Of a DNA stretch of 64,000 nt, positions 22,680 to 34,220 are shown piece by piece. Origin of the DNA: Rhododendron vialii (taxonomy: Eukaryota; Streptophyta; Magnoliopsida; Ericales; Ericaceae); contig NC_080558.1 of NCBI RefSeq assembly GCF_030253575.1, positions 42,041,611 to 42,105,610 of the forward strand, in the 5' to 3' direction. Position 1 is the stretch's first letter. Each line of letters starts with the position of its first letter. The notes below the pieces were generated by a model that did no database searches, was not told the DNA's origin, and worked only from the letters and a program-made list of their open reading frames with translations. The position numbers were made by a program, and so were the translations under genes.

Positions 22680-24660
22680 ATGGAGGAAACAAGGAACGAA
22701 TCGCACGGAAACAACAACCAGAATGACGTGTTGAATAATGGACAAGATAGGGGCCTTCAACCTAACGGCCCATTCAGAGCTACTGACCTATTGCAACTCA
22801 TGCAAGCCTTCATTGCCGCTGCCACCGCAAATGGCCAGCAACAGCAGGCAGCCCCACACGCACCCCAAGGATCCATGACTAGGAGCCATGCGCTGAATGA
22901 ATTCTGCAAATGCGGCCCACCCCACTTTCATGGAGAACCAAATCCCATAGCTGCAGAAGCATGGTTAGAGAAAGTCAAAAAGATTCTCAAAACACTAGAC
23001 ATCTGCGAAGCCAGCAATCGAATTGCGCTAGCTACCTATCAGATGCAAGGGGAAGCTCAACATTGGTGGAAACTGATGGAAAGCATGCACGATGTGGAAA
23101 CCATGACTTAGGAGAAGTTCGAGGAAATTTTCCTTGATAAGTACTTCCCAACACCGGTCAAACAAGCAAAGGCCCAAGAGTTCATAAGTCTCGAGCAGGG
23201 CACCATGACTGTAGCCCAGTACGCCGCACGATTTGAGGAACTGTCTCGCTATGCCCAGACAGTCGTGCCTACTGACGACGCCAAGGCAAGAAAGTTCGAA
23301 TGGGGACTCACTGAGACACGTCGAGATGTGGTGGCACAAACTCTCCCGACCTATTCACAGGTAGTGTAATGCGCACTTAAAATGGAGAGAGAAAACTTAG
23401 ATTCCAGGGCGAAACGTGAGCAGAGGAAAGTCATGACAACAACTGGAGGACCTATCTGCTCAATCCATAGTAATAAGAATGCTCCTACTCCCCAACCCTA
23501 CAACCTGAACTATACTCGTCCCCAACAACCACAATTTAACCAAGCTTGGAGTAACCTCGATCCAGGGTTTAACCAAAATCCTAATCCTAACCAGATCCTA
23601 GCACAGAATCAAGACTCAAACTTTAACCTTGGATCAAACCGCAACCTCTTTCCTCAAAACCAAAACTTAAACCGCCGCTGCTATTACTGTCTGGAGGAGG
23701 GACATATTAAGAGTTATTGTCCTAAGCTAATTGGAGCTGGAAACCAAGGAGGACAGCCACAAATCAGAGTAAAACTGTAGGATTTGGGAATCAAAATCAG
23801 GCTAGATCGGCTGGATTTGTTAACCAACCCGGAGGACAGAATCAGCCTCGTGGTGGTTGGAATCAAGCTCCAACTCGCCCTTTTCAGAACAAAGGACCAA
23901 ACGGACAAATCAAGCCCACTGCAGGGAGGGTGTTTGCACTGCAAGGAACGGAAGAAGAAATAAACCTTGCAGTAATCCAAGCTACCCTCATTTCTTATAC
24001 ACCTACGTATAAGCTCTATTCCAACGCTTCACACTTATTCATATCTGTTGCATGTGTACCCGCACTTAGACTAGAAACTGAAACCTTAAGGATGACCATG
24101 CATGTGACATCACCATTAAGGGGATAAGAGTACTAACCTGTAAAAGGTATGAATTGGAAGTGTCAGATTTGCGATTGACATGAAACTTACAAGTAATCGA
24201 GATGACTGACTTCGACGTCATACTCGGGGGTAGATTGGCTGACCGCAAACCGAGCTGTCATAGACTACCATCGAAGGATGGTGACAACTTAATCGCCAGA
24301 TAGAACGTGCTTCAAATTTAAGGGGAATAGGCAGGACCTTTTTTCACCAAGGCTCACAAAATTGGGTGGCATAACAAACTCACGGGATGGATAGCAAGCC
24401 TCGAGTTGGAGGAAACAGATCGTGTGAAGTTAGATCTTCCCATATTACATGTGAATACAAGGACGAGCTTTCCGAGAAATCATCGGGACTACCCCACAAT
24501 GGGATATAAACTTTAGAATTGCAACCAAGAATGACGCCAATACCCATAACCCCATGCAGAGTGACACTGACTGAGCCCAGAAGCAACTCGGAACGGACCG
24601 ATACTATGCACACCAACTTTCGTATCTAGTACACCTTAATTTCGAGGACGAAATTATTTT
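22680..24660 (+). pseudogene. Ty3/gypsy gag-protease remnant with internal deletion
   Basis: A plus-strand gag starts MEETRNES at 22680. It includes PPHFHGEPNPIAAEAWLEKV, MQGEAQHWWK and, after two in-frame stops (TAG at 23109, probably a former Trp, and TAA near 23367), continues to a CCHC knuckle CYYCLEEGHIKSYC at about 23680-23720. Frameshifts follow, then the start of protease (GRVFALQGTEEEINLAV) with the active site degraded (SNASHLFIS instead of a DSGAS-type site). Reverse transcriptase and integrase are missing. The final segment, with 'ttcgaggacgaaatt' and 'aaggggggtagg', is the end of pol and the polypurine tract. Confidence 0.82.
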
Positions 24661-24673
24661 AAGGGGGGTAGGT

Positions 24674-26334
24674 TGTAACGACCCGAATTTTTGACCCAAT
24701 TTTTTTTCCTAAATATAATATTATTAGAATTATTTTACTAAATGCAATTATTATTTTTTATATACAATTATGCATGTAATATATACATGCATTCTTTTTA
24801 TAAAAAATTCTACACACATGCGTGCATGCACACTCCTCCTCCCTCAACTTAAACTCCTTCCGTCTCTCCGTCTCCTACTCAGTCTCTACTTCCTCCCTAA
24901 CCCTAAAATCAAGCCCAATTCGTCCATTCTAAATCCCATGAACCCAACTCCATTAAATTCACTCTTATCCTCTTCCACCAAAATTTTCCTATAAATAGCC
25001 AACCCCATTGACCTATGAAAATACCACGATATTTCCTACACTCCACCGACCAGAAAAGAAGAGAAAAACAGAAAAAACCCAAGCTCCAATCAATGGAGTT
25101 TTAGAGAGGGAAAGAAAAAGAAAGAAAAGTGAGTTTCATAACTACGCCCAACCGAAACTCAATTCAACCATCCCGATCACCTCCTATAACCCAGGGCATC
25201 CCCAAACAAGCCTCAATCCGATCCCAAAGTCTCCCGATCAAACAACCCGAAATCTTCTTCCCTAAAATTCAAGATTCGTTTTTAAATCAATTCGATCCGA
25301 TTCAAGGTATTATAATCCATTCCAACCTCTTCTCCAAGTATATTAAGTGTTTATATCTTTAACCCTATGTCCCGAACAAAAAAAATATAATTCACCGCTC
25401 GTTTTCTGCCATATTCATCAGTTTGATATTATTTTTGAGCCCGACATTTTATTTGTAATTATTTACTAAGACGATGACCATTATGATATTTATTTTACAA
25501 TCTTTTTGATATTTTTGATATTAATAATATAAAAAACTACTTACTTGATATTATTTTCTTACAATGTAATATCATATTAGTATAAAACGTATTAATTATA
25601 TCATTTTAATTTATATACTCTTATTTAGTAACTTTAAATGTTTCGAAACCACTTTTCGACATCTCAAACACTATTTTTGACACCCGGACTAATTTTCCTA
25701 GACTTCTCACACTTCAAAGATCATAACTTGTTAATATTATTATTTTTATTTTAATATCTATTTATTTAATTTTTTTTACTTATTTTCATTCAAAATTTTC
25801 AAACGAAAAATCTTTGCGACCTTCCGAATAATGTTTTTAACATCCAAACTTTTTTTTTTTAGACTTCTCCTATCTCAAAGATGATATCTTGTTACTTATA
25901 TATATATTTTTTATTTATTTTACTAATTATTATATTTTTATAATGTTTCCAAACAAAATTTCCTAATGACTTTATAAGCCTTATTATAAATGCCCGAATA
26001 ATTTTATTTAGACTCCTTACCTTCCGAAGATGAAACATTACTAACCTCAACCTATTTTATGTATTAAATAATTTATTATCCATTTATTTTACCTACGACA
26101 ACTTTTGTTAATATCTTTATTTAAAATAATTCCGCGGCCCGCCGAACCCAACTTTTAATACTCAACTGGTTGCATAGGACCTTTAGGGCTCTTAATAAGG
26201 TCATGTTAATTATTCTAAATATTTTTACTTAATTAATGTATTTAATTAGTTCTTAATAAATCTAATTTCTTAGAAATAATTAATAAGAGCCTAAAATAAA
26301 TATTTTTTAAAAAAACTTCTTTTCAGTTCTTACA
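24674..26334 (+). repeat. 3' LTR of the plus-strand gypsy element
   Basis: It begins TGTAACGACCCG right after the polypurine tract. A TATA-like CTATAAATAG is at about 24990, as expected at the U3/R boundary. The proposed end (TTCTTACA) is the best CA candidate where the sequence changes character, but no 5' LTR or target duplication is available to confirm it. The ORFs inside are spurious. Confidence 0.55.
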
Positions 26335-26583
26335 TTATTAATGACATCTTGACCATGCAAGACTAAGGGCAACGGCCCATTCATAAGAGGTTGTGTGTTT
26401 GCATTGTTTGTTATTTGTTTTAATTATTATTCGTTTTAATTGTATATTGCACCGATACTTGATTTGGATGCTAGTATATATTGCATAGACCATTAGTATA
26501 TATTGCAAGCAGTAATCACAACCAGAATAGATTTACAAAGTCAGCACAAGACTAATAAAAGTTGATCCAGAAAATCTTCTGGT

Positions 26584-26763
26584 AGCTTTTTGGTCGCAGC
26601 ATTTAAACCTTTGCATCCTTATTTTACTGTAACTGGTGTTTGTCTAGTAAAGGAGTAGACACTAGTCCAAAGAGTCAAGTTTTGGTTGGAAACTGTCCAA
26701 AACAGACCAAATGATTGGGATATTGAAATCTTCCAACGTGATCCTAATTGTCTCATCACTCAG
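26584..26763 (+). other. Possible orphan exon, unknown
   Basis: In one plus frame the sequence reads FKPLHPYFTVTGVCLVKE, stop, TLVQRVKFWLETVQNRPNDW and onward to CLITQ, then a GT. After the TAG at 26656 the frame is open for 35 codons, with a composition more like protein than intron. It matches neither the copine nor the formin. It may be a fragment of a third gene left between the retrotransposons and the formin, or chance. Confidence 0.2.
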
Positions 26764-28718
26764 GTTTTTTTCTTTTTGTTTAAAGCTGAACGCATGATGG
26801 TTTCTTCAGAATACTTTGTGCACATGGCCCGGGTTGAGGGAACTGCCCCCTGTTGACTCTGTGCATGCCTTATGTGTTTGGTATGGTCGTTTTTGTATAT
26901 GAACTTATCTGCATGAAGAAAGGAATGATGCCATGCATTGTATGGAAATTTTTGCATCTTGATGCTGCAGAAAGACTGCAGAAGGACCTTGGCCTATTCT
27001 AACTTATACGTTTGTCATTTCACCTTTTTTGTAAATGCATAGTCTTCGATTGCTGCTTTACCACCGATGTTTTGGAAGATGATGATTACAAAGCCTACAT
27101 GGGAAGGATAGTGAATAACCTTCGTGAATACTCCCCTGACGCTTCATTCATGGTATTTAACTTCCGAGAGGGAGAGCATCAAAGCCAGATTGATAACATA
27201 TTGTCTGGGTATGATATGACTGTGATGGACTATCCTAGTCAATATGAAAGTTGCCCATTACTCACCATGGAGATGATCCACCACTTCCTAAGATCAAGTG
27301 AGAGTTGGCTTTCACTTGGGCAGCGGAATATACTCTTAATGCATTGTGAGAGTGGTGGGTGGCCAGTTTTGGCTTTCATGCTCGCCGCTCTCTTCATTTA
27401 TAGGAAGCAATACATTGGGGAACAGAAAACTCTGGACATGGTATATAAGCAAGCACCTCGTGAGCTTTTGCAGCTAATGTCGCCACTGAATCCATTACCT
27501 TCACAACTGAGGTACCTACAGTATGTCTCAAGAAGGAATGTGGGCTCAGTGTGGCCCCCACTTGATCGGGCGGTTACATTGGACTGCATCATTCTCAGAT
27601 TCATTCCCAACATGGATGGAGAGGGAGGTTGCCGTCCGATATTTAGGATATATGGACAAGATCCTTTCATGGCTGCAGATCGGACTCCCAAAGTGCTGTT
27701 CTCAACACCAAAGAGGGGCAAAACTGTTCGTCATTACAAGCAGGTGATTTCAATATCTGTTGCTATTCCTAGTGTGATTTCCTTATGTTTTCTTTTCTTT
27801 TTTTCAAAGGTAGTTTTCACTTCATGCCAGATCATAAGGAAACATAATTTCTGGATATTGTTTATATTACTATCATTCGGCTAATTAGATGTTATTGCGT
27901 TATTCTGTAATATGCTTGAAGCAATCATACCATCAAAGGATAGTTTTTGAGAGTTAGTGTAGCAAATCTTCCATTTTTACTTGTTATTTTTGTTTTAACT
28001 CTGCTGCTAACCAGTAGAATTGCTTTCGTGTAGACCCGGGTCAGCAGGATCAAAAAGATCTACTGAATTCACAGCTTCACAAAGTGTGAATCCAGGGGCT
28101 GCTACCTCAACTTCTACCCATGCGTCCACTGACTATCCTTTCTTTGGTCTGGTTCCCAAGCCGTACACCTGTTCTCGCCCAACCCGGCAAAGACAATGGC
28201 TTTGTTCATTTTCCATTTTAACTTTGTTTTGTTTTTGTTTTCTAATCATTACCCTATTTTTCTCTTCAATCATTACCCTTTTTCGCCAATTATTACTTTC
28301 ATTCCTCTCTCTATCTCTCTCTACTCATTACCTCTCTCTAGAATCATTACCCTATTTCTCTCTCCACCCACTACCAAAATTAAAATACCCAAAAATGGAA
28401 ACCAAACAAAGTGAAACTACATTCTATTTTCCGGGTTGGGAATGACAGCTGTTGTTCTCTGCCAACTTGGGAAAAAATGCTGTTATGTCGCCTTAAAGCC
28501 AACTGAATCTTTGATCTGGCCTGCGTACAACATTCATATTAACTGCATTCAATATAAGTGATATTTCTATGCTTTGTGTTCTTATGAAGAAACTTTTGGA
28601 GATTTTGGTACTTTAAATTTTAATTATCAAGTTCACTGCATAGCTTATATCATATTGTTTTCTTACTTTATTGCAGACAGCTTGTGAACTAGTTAAAATT
28701 GACATCCATTGCCATATT

Positions 28719-29472
28719 CATAGTTGTCAGAATCGTACGATTCACGATTCGTATCGTACGATTCGATACGATTCGGTGGGTAATCGATACGAATAGGCTG
28801 CCGAATCGGAAATAGCTGAGAATCGTAAGTGAATCGGTGATTTACGATTCGTATCGTACGATTCGATACGATTCGGTGGGTAATCGATACGAATAGGCTG
28901 CCGAATCGGAAATAACTGAGAATCATAAGTGAATTAGTGAATTGTTCGATTCACTTAAAATTTCCAAAATTCATTTTTCTCTTGTTTTGCTTCTTTTTTT
29001 GTTTGAAACGGGTTCAAATATTTTTTTAAGGTCTAGTATTGTTATATGTCATCTATTATCTATGTTATATGGATTGATAATAAGAAAAAGAGATTTATTA
29101 CAAGAGTGAATCGAAAATGAGGAAGATAAATGGAATAGGCCTTCTAAGGGTTTGTTTTGTACTTATAACTCTTTCGTACAAAAAGAACCATAAGTAGGCT
29201 TTACGAATCATCATCTCTTGGTAGTTGCAATAGAAGCAACTTACCTAATATTCCACATTATTATCAAATCATCATTTAGAAGAAAGTATTTATTGATTTA
29301 GGTCTAAATCTTTCATTTGTAGTATATATTGTTGTTACCCTAATCAATAAGCATAGGTTTCTATGCATTATAGAAGTCATGACTGAATCAGAGCGATTAA
29401 CGATTCGATTCGATTCACGATTCGAAATTGACCATTTCGATTCTCGATTCGATTCACGATTTGACAACTATG
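28719..29472. mobile_element. hAT-like MITE, CATAGTT family, copy B, inside an exon
   Basis: The ends are CATAGTTGTCAGAATCG and the complement of CATAGTTGTCAAATCG, with the 8-bp duplication GCCATATT at 28711-28718 and 29473-29480. Removing the element and one duplication restores formin coding sequence HCHI-QGDVVLE without shift. Subterminal arrays of ATTCGATTCG/TCGTACGATTC motifs occupy both ends, including a nearly exact repeat of about 90 bp at 28741-28925. The AT-rich middle encodes nothing. Confidence 0.9.
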
Positions 29473-30207
29473 GCCATATTCAAGGTGATGTTGTGCTCGA
29501 GTGCATTAGCTTGGATAATGATTTGGAAAATGAGGCAATGGTTTTTCGTGTCATGTTCAACACTGCCTTCATTAGATCAAACATTTTGATGCTTAACCGT
29601 GATGAAATCGATATTTTATGGAATGCCAAGGATCAGTTTATGAAGGATTTTAGAATAGAGGTAAATATGATTTTATAATTTTTTTAATAATGTTTAGCGA
29701 TACAACATTTTTTTTTTTCCTTCAGAAGCAAATTTCTGTTTTCTTTTGTGGGCTGGATGAAGGTACTCTTTTCAGAAATGGATGCTGCACCTTCATGTAC
29801 TACGATTGACTTGCCTGGTACTGAAGAGAAAGGTCTTCCGATTGAAGCATTTGCTAAAGTTCAAGAGATGTTCAGTAATGTGGATTGGCTAGATCCAAAA
29901 TTAAGTATGCTTGAGCAAATCAATATCATCCAAGAGAAATTGGAGTCCGGTTCTCCCCAGATTGCTAAAAAGATCAGTTTGTTGCAAGAATCAAGTCCTG
30001 AAGAAGTAACAGAGAGACAAAAATCTGATGGGCTCCAGAAAATTAATGTTCTTCTAGAAATATTGGAGTCTAGCCCTGCTGCTACGCCAAAAAAGATCAA
30101 GTATGGAATTCTATTTTACTCACTTAAATTGGGAAAGAAGTGTTTCCATTTTACCCAGTCAATTCTAATCCAACTAAGGCTACAGATCTTTCCGGCTAAG
30201 GAGTGGG

Positions 30208-30274
30208 AAGTTGTTAAGAATCTTGAGTATTACTAGTACGGAAGTTGTTAAGAATCTTGAGTATTACTAGTACT
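30208..30274. repeat. 33-bp tandem duplication in a formin intron
   Basis: The unit containing 'gaagttgttaagaatcttga' and 'gtattactagtac' occurs twice head to tail, almost identical. It lies in the intron 30101-30412 and has no coding meaning. Confidence 0.85.
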
Positions 30275-30699
30275 ATGTTTTTAGGTTCCAACTTTTTTGT
30301 TTTTACAGAACCATGAAATACAGAGCCAAAAATGGAGGGAAAAAAATACCGAGAATAGGAATAGGAAAAAATTATAAGCTTGCTTTTAAAATATATCTAC
30401 CATATCTAACAGGAATCTGTTGCAGGAACTGGATCCTGAAAGAGTTTTAATGGAGCCAAAATCGGAGGAATTAGAAAACAACTTCAAATGTTCACCATCA
30501 ATGGATATGGGTAAGAACCTTATGCCCTCTTTGGAGGCATCTGAGATGATGAGCTCAGTGGTGAATAAGATTGAGTCCCAAGAACTGAAGATTGCTCTTA
30601 AGCTCCCCACTCACTCTAAGAAGATTGAGCCTCAAGAGCTGAAGATTACTCTTCAGCGCCCCACTCACACTTAGATCATATCCCAGAGAGTACGTCAAA

Positions 30700-31700
30700 C
30701 TTCTCTATCAGCTCCAGCTTCATATTGCAATTCCTTGCAAGGTTCACCTGTGTTGAATTCCAGATACCACAGTGCACCCTCAGCTCTAGGCATTACAGCT
30801 CTGTTGCAAGATCACACAGAGTCTGAAAATAACCAATTTACTCACCCATTGTCTATATCGCCGCCTCCTGCCACTTCAGATTCTTTTCCACTTCCGTCAA
30901 AACATTTGCAGCCGGGTATCATCTCAATATTGCCTCCACCACTGATGTCCTCCCTCATTCCAACCTTCTATGGAGGTTCCCGTAACTTTGAGTAGAACTT
31001 CTTTAACATCTTGTCCTTCTCCTCCTCCTCCTCCTCCACCTCCCATAGTGTCCCAGCTCGCTTTAACATCAGTACAAGGTAAAGGGCAACAACCATCACC
31101 CTCCATTGATAAATCATTCACAGCTTTGCCTATGCCGCCTCCACCTCCTCCTTTCTCAGGGGTAGCTCCATTGACCACTATCAACAAGTCATTGCCTCCT
31201 CCGCCTCCTCCTTTCGTGGGGGTAGCTCCATTGCCCACTATCAACAAGTCTTTTCCTCCTCCACCACCTCCACCTCCTCCTTTCTCAGGGGTAGCTCCAT
31301 TGCCCAACATCAAGAAGACATTTCCCACTCACCCACCCCCTCCTCCCCCTCTACCACCCACTTCTTCCTCTTCGCCGGTTCAGTCTCCCTCCATTAAGAA
31401 CTCATTTTCAACTCCTCCGCCTCCTCCTCCTCCTTTATGTCCTGGGCCAGCCTCAAGCCCTAGTACTATATCCTCAGCACTGCCGCCACCCCCCCGTCCT
31501 CCCAGTCTTGCTCTGAAGGATCCATTGTCTAGGAATTCACCCCATGGTCCACCTTTACCACCTCCTCCTGCTCCGTTTACCAATGGGCTGTCAAAAACTG
31601 GTGGCGCCTCTCGACAATCTCATGCAGCGGGCAGTAATGGAAATATTCCTCCGATTCCAGGACCACCTTTGAGCACAAAGGGAAGGCTGCCATTGCGGGC
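30700..31700 (+). other. FH1 proline-rich segment of the formin
   Basis: Within the large exon, repeated CCTCCTCC tracts encode blocks of PPPPPP separated by a repeated spacer of the type FSGVAPLPTINKS (about 31140-31320, three copies). FH1 tracts bind profilin-actin. The copies suggest recent tandem growth of the segment. The antisense glycine-rich ORFs at 30924-31328 and 31380-31583 are only the complement of these tracts. Confidence 0.85.
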
Positions 31701-32528
31701 TAATTCCAGGAATCAGGATCAGTCAAAAAAGGCATCCCTGAAGCCATATCATTGGTTGAAGTTGACAAGGGCCATGCAAGGAAGCTTATGGGCTGAGACG
31801 CAAAAATCTGATGAAGCTTCCAAGTATTTGTGATTTTCCTCATCTTCTTTTCTTTCTTTTAGTTCTTGTTGCTGTTTTTCCCCCAAATTCTTTTATGTTT
31901 ATTCTCCTTCCGTGTTGCACCTGCCCCAGGGCTCCTGAGTTTGACATGACGGAACTTGAGAGTCTTTTTGCGGCAACAATTCCAACTAATGGAAGCACTG
32001 GTGGGAAATCAAATCGTCGTGGGTCGGGACCTAAATCTGACAAAGTCAATCTGGTAATTTAGTGCTAAATCATTAAAATGGAGCATACAGTTAGTTCTCT
32101 TTTTTGCTCTTGAACACAGTGATCTATATCTCTAGTGCACTAGTTTATGTTAGTAGTCTTGCATTGGGCTGCATGTTCATCAAATAACAGAAATTGGTTT
32201 TCCAGGTTGTAATTCTCGAGCTTAGCTGTCATGGGATTGGGTTTAGGTTGGCCTTCTAGTCTCTAATTTTCTGGGCTAACCATGTAATTTCATTTGAAAT
32301 GGAACTTATAGAAGGATAGCATGCGTATGCATAGACCAATCACTGTGTATTCATACCAGGAAGTCAAATCTTGTACGTATAGGTTAAGATGAGCTGTTGA
32401 TGCTGTTTTTTGTTGAATAACATGAATTTTTCGGATTAGCTTCTTCCAATAACTTGAATTTTGAGCTGACCACTTTTCTTGCATTCTACAATTCAATATT
32501 TGTTGAACTATTTTTGCTCCTCTTACTT

Positions 32529-33239
32529 TTTTTTTTTTGACAAGTCAATCAGTTTCATTTCAATAAAAGTGCCCATTGGGCAAATACAGGAATCCACTGA
32601 AAATACAGAGATACAAGCTAAACAAGCACAACAGGCAGGAACCTAAACTCTACCACCGAGAAATAAGCACATACTGCAAAGCAGAGTCGACACACGAAGT
32701 TTGACCAATAGAGCCGTTCACCGTAATAGAGAATAAGCACCTACGGGAACGGAGCCTGATCACTGAATAAGCAAGAAAATAGGGGATCCCTTTTCATCAA
32801 ATCAATCTTAACCCCGAAAAACAGCCAACGGAGCAAGACCAAAAAAATCATCATCGTCGGACGATCCTCAAAAGGCGCCGGATTATTCGCCCACCAACCC
32901 TTCCACACCGGATCTGAAAATCAAACCGGTACTTGCTCCGGACTGGGGAGACCAGCCGGAAACCCAAAAAAAACAGGAAAAAAGCCCTAACTCCATCACA
33001 CCTTTATTACCTCGCCGCCGGCCACCAACCACCGGATCTGAGAAGACAAGGCAGGGCCCGGACGAGTCAAGCCCACGGAACACCGGCCGGAGGTCCGATC
33101 ATCCGAAGCTTTGACGCCTTAAACACGCCAACGCTCGCCATACCAGACCGGAGAGAGAGATACACCGGAGGGACGAGGGAGAGAGGGGGGGGGGGGGGGG
33201 GGGGGTGGTTTTTAGAGAGAGAAAGTAGAGAGAAGGAGG
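32529..33239 (-). mobile_element. Short LINE-derived retroposon, minus strand
   Basis: It is flanked by a perfect 15-bp duplication TTGCTCCTCTTACTT (32514-32528 and 33240-33254). The T run at the left edge is a poly(A) tail on the minus strand. The other end has the CT-rich, CTCTCTAAAAACC-type leader seen at the 5' ends of plant LINEs, with a G18-20 tract at about 33187-33206. At 711 bp it has both ends but no reverse transcriptase, so it is an internally deleted or SINE-like derivative. It lies in the formin intron 32054-36306. Confidence 0.85.
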
Positions 33240-33365
33240 TTGCTCCTCTTACTTGATTTTCATCATTTGTATAGTTTTTTTTGGCTGTTACCATTTGTAT
33301 AGTTGTCTACCTAAGCTGTGTTTCTCTTCATGGAAAGATGGTGGTTTTGAAATTCATGCTGAAAT

Positions 33366-34220
33366 CATAGTTATCGAAATCGTACGATTCCCGATTCGAA
33401 TCGTACGATTCGGTTCGATTCAGGTATGAAACGATTCGGATCGATTATATGAATCGTGAATAGGTAAGAATCGAAGTGAGAATCGCAGAATCGTGCTTTG
33501 AATCGGTGAATCGTGAGGTGAATCATGAGAATCGTACGATTCAGTTTATTTTCGAATGAGTGAGTTTTCTGGCAGATTCGGTCAAATTTCTGGGCATAAA
33601 TCGGAAAATACATTACCTTTATGGGAGGCGAGGGGTCGGGATATGTTTTCTAACCTGTAGAGAATCCAAACGATCCACGAAAACACAGACCCAAGCCCTC
33701 GTGATGAAGCTTCGAGCTCCATCGAAACCTTCGACGTCGACGCCTGAACTGCATCTCGTTGTTGTCGCCTGTCGGTGAGTTTACTGAGTTTTTTCTTTGT
33801 CTTTTATACATTCACTAGTTAATGGGTGTATATTATATATATATTCCTAGTTAGTGGGGTGTATTTATTATAGTATATTCTAGTTAGTGGGTGTATATAA
33901 TATAGTATATATATTTTAGTAGTGGGGTGTTTATATATATATTAGTCAGTGGGAGATGTGTTCCATGGAGTGTCCAAACATCAGAGTATATAAAGTCCTT
34001 TATCAAAAAATAAAAAAAGCAAAACATAGTCTAATAAACTTCTTTTTAACTAGTGTATTGCATATTTAGATCACAAGATCATTATTCAAACTTCAAATCT
34101 ATATTTTTTATGCATTTTTAAGAATTTGACTGAATCGGAACGATTCACGATTCGATACGATTCACGATTCGCAAATGGGCCTTTTCGATTCTCGATTCGA
34201 TTCTCGATTTGACAACTATG
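33366..34220. mobile_element. hAT-like MITE, CATAGTT family, copy C
   Basis: It begins CATAGTTATCGAAATCG and ends in TTTGACAACTATG, with the 8-bp duplication GCTGAAAT at 33358-33365 and 34221-34228. ATTCG-rich subterminal arrays match those of copy B, 4 kb upstream. It lies in the same long formin intron as the LINE-derived insert. Confidence 0.88.

Noticed and set aside
24770..25362. ORFs in the gypsy 3' LTR
   Set aside because: They follow the LTR TATA region and are proline/serine/asparagine-rich by base composition only. No family match.
27523..27747. Alternative-frame ORF within formin exon 2
   Set aside because: Frame shadow. The PTEN-like frame is clearly the coding one.
30924..31583. 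Glycine-rich ORFs on the minus strand (134 and 67 residues)
   Set aside because: They are the complement of the CCTCCT tracts of the formin FH1 exon. No splice or start context supports them.
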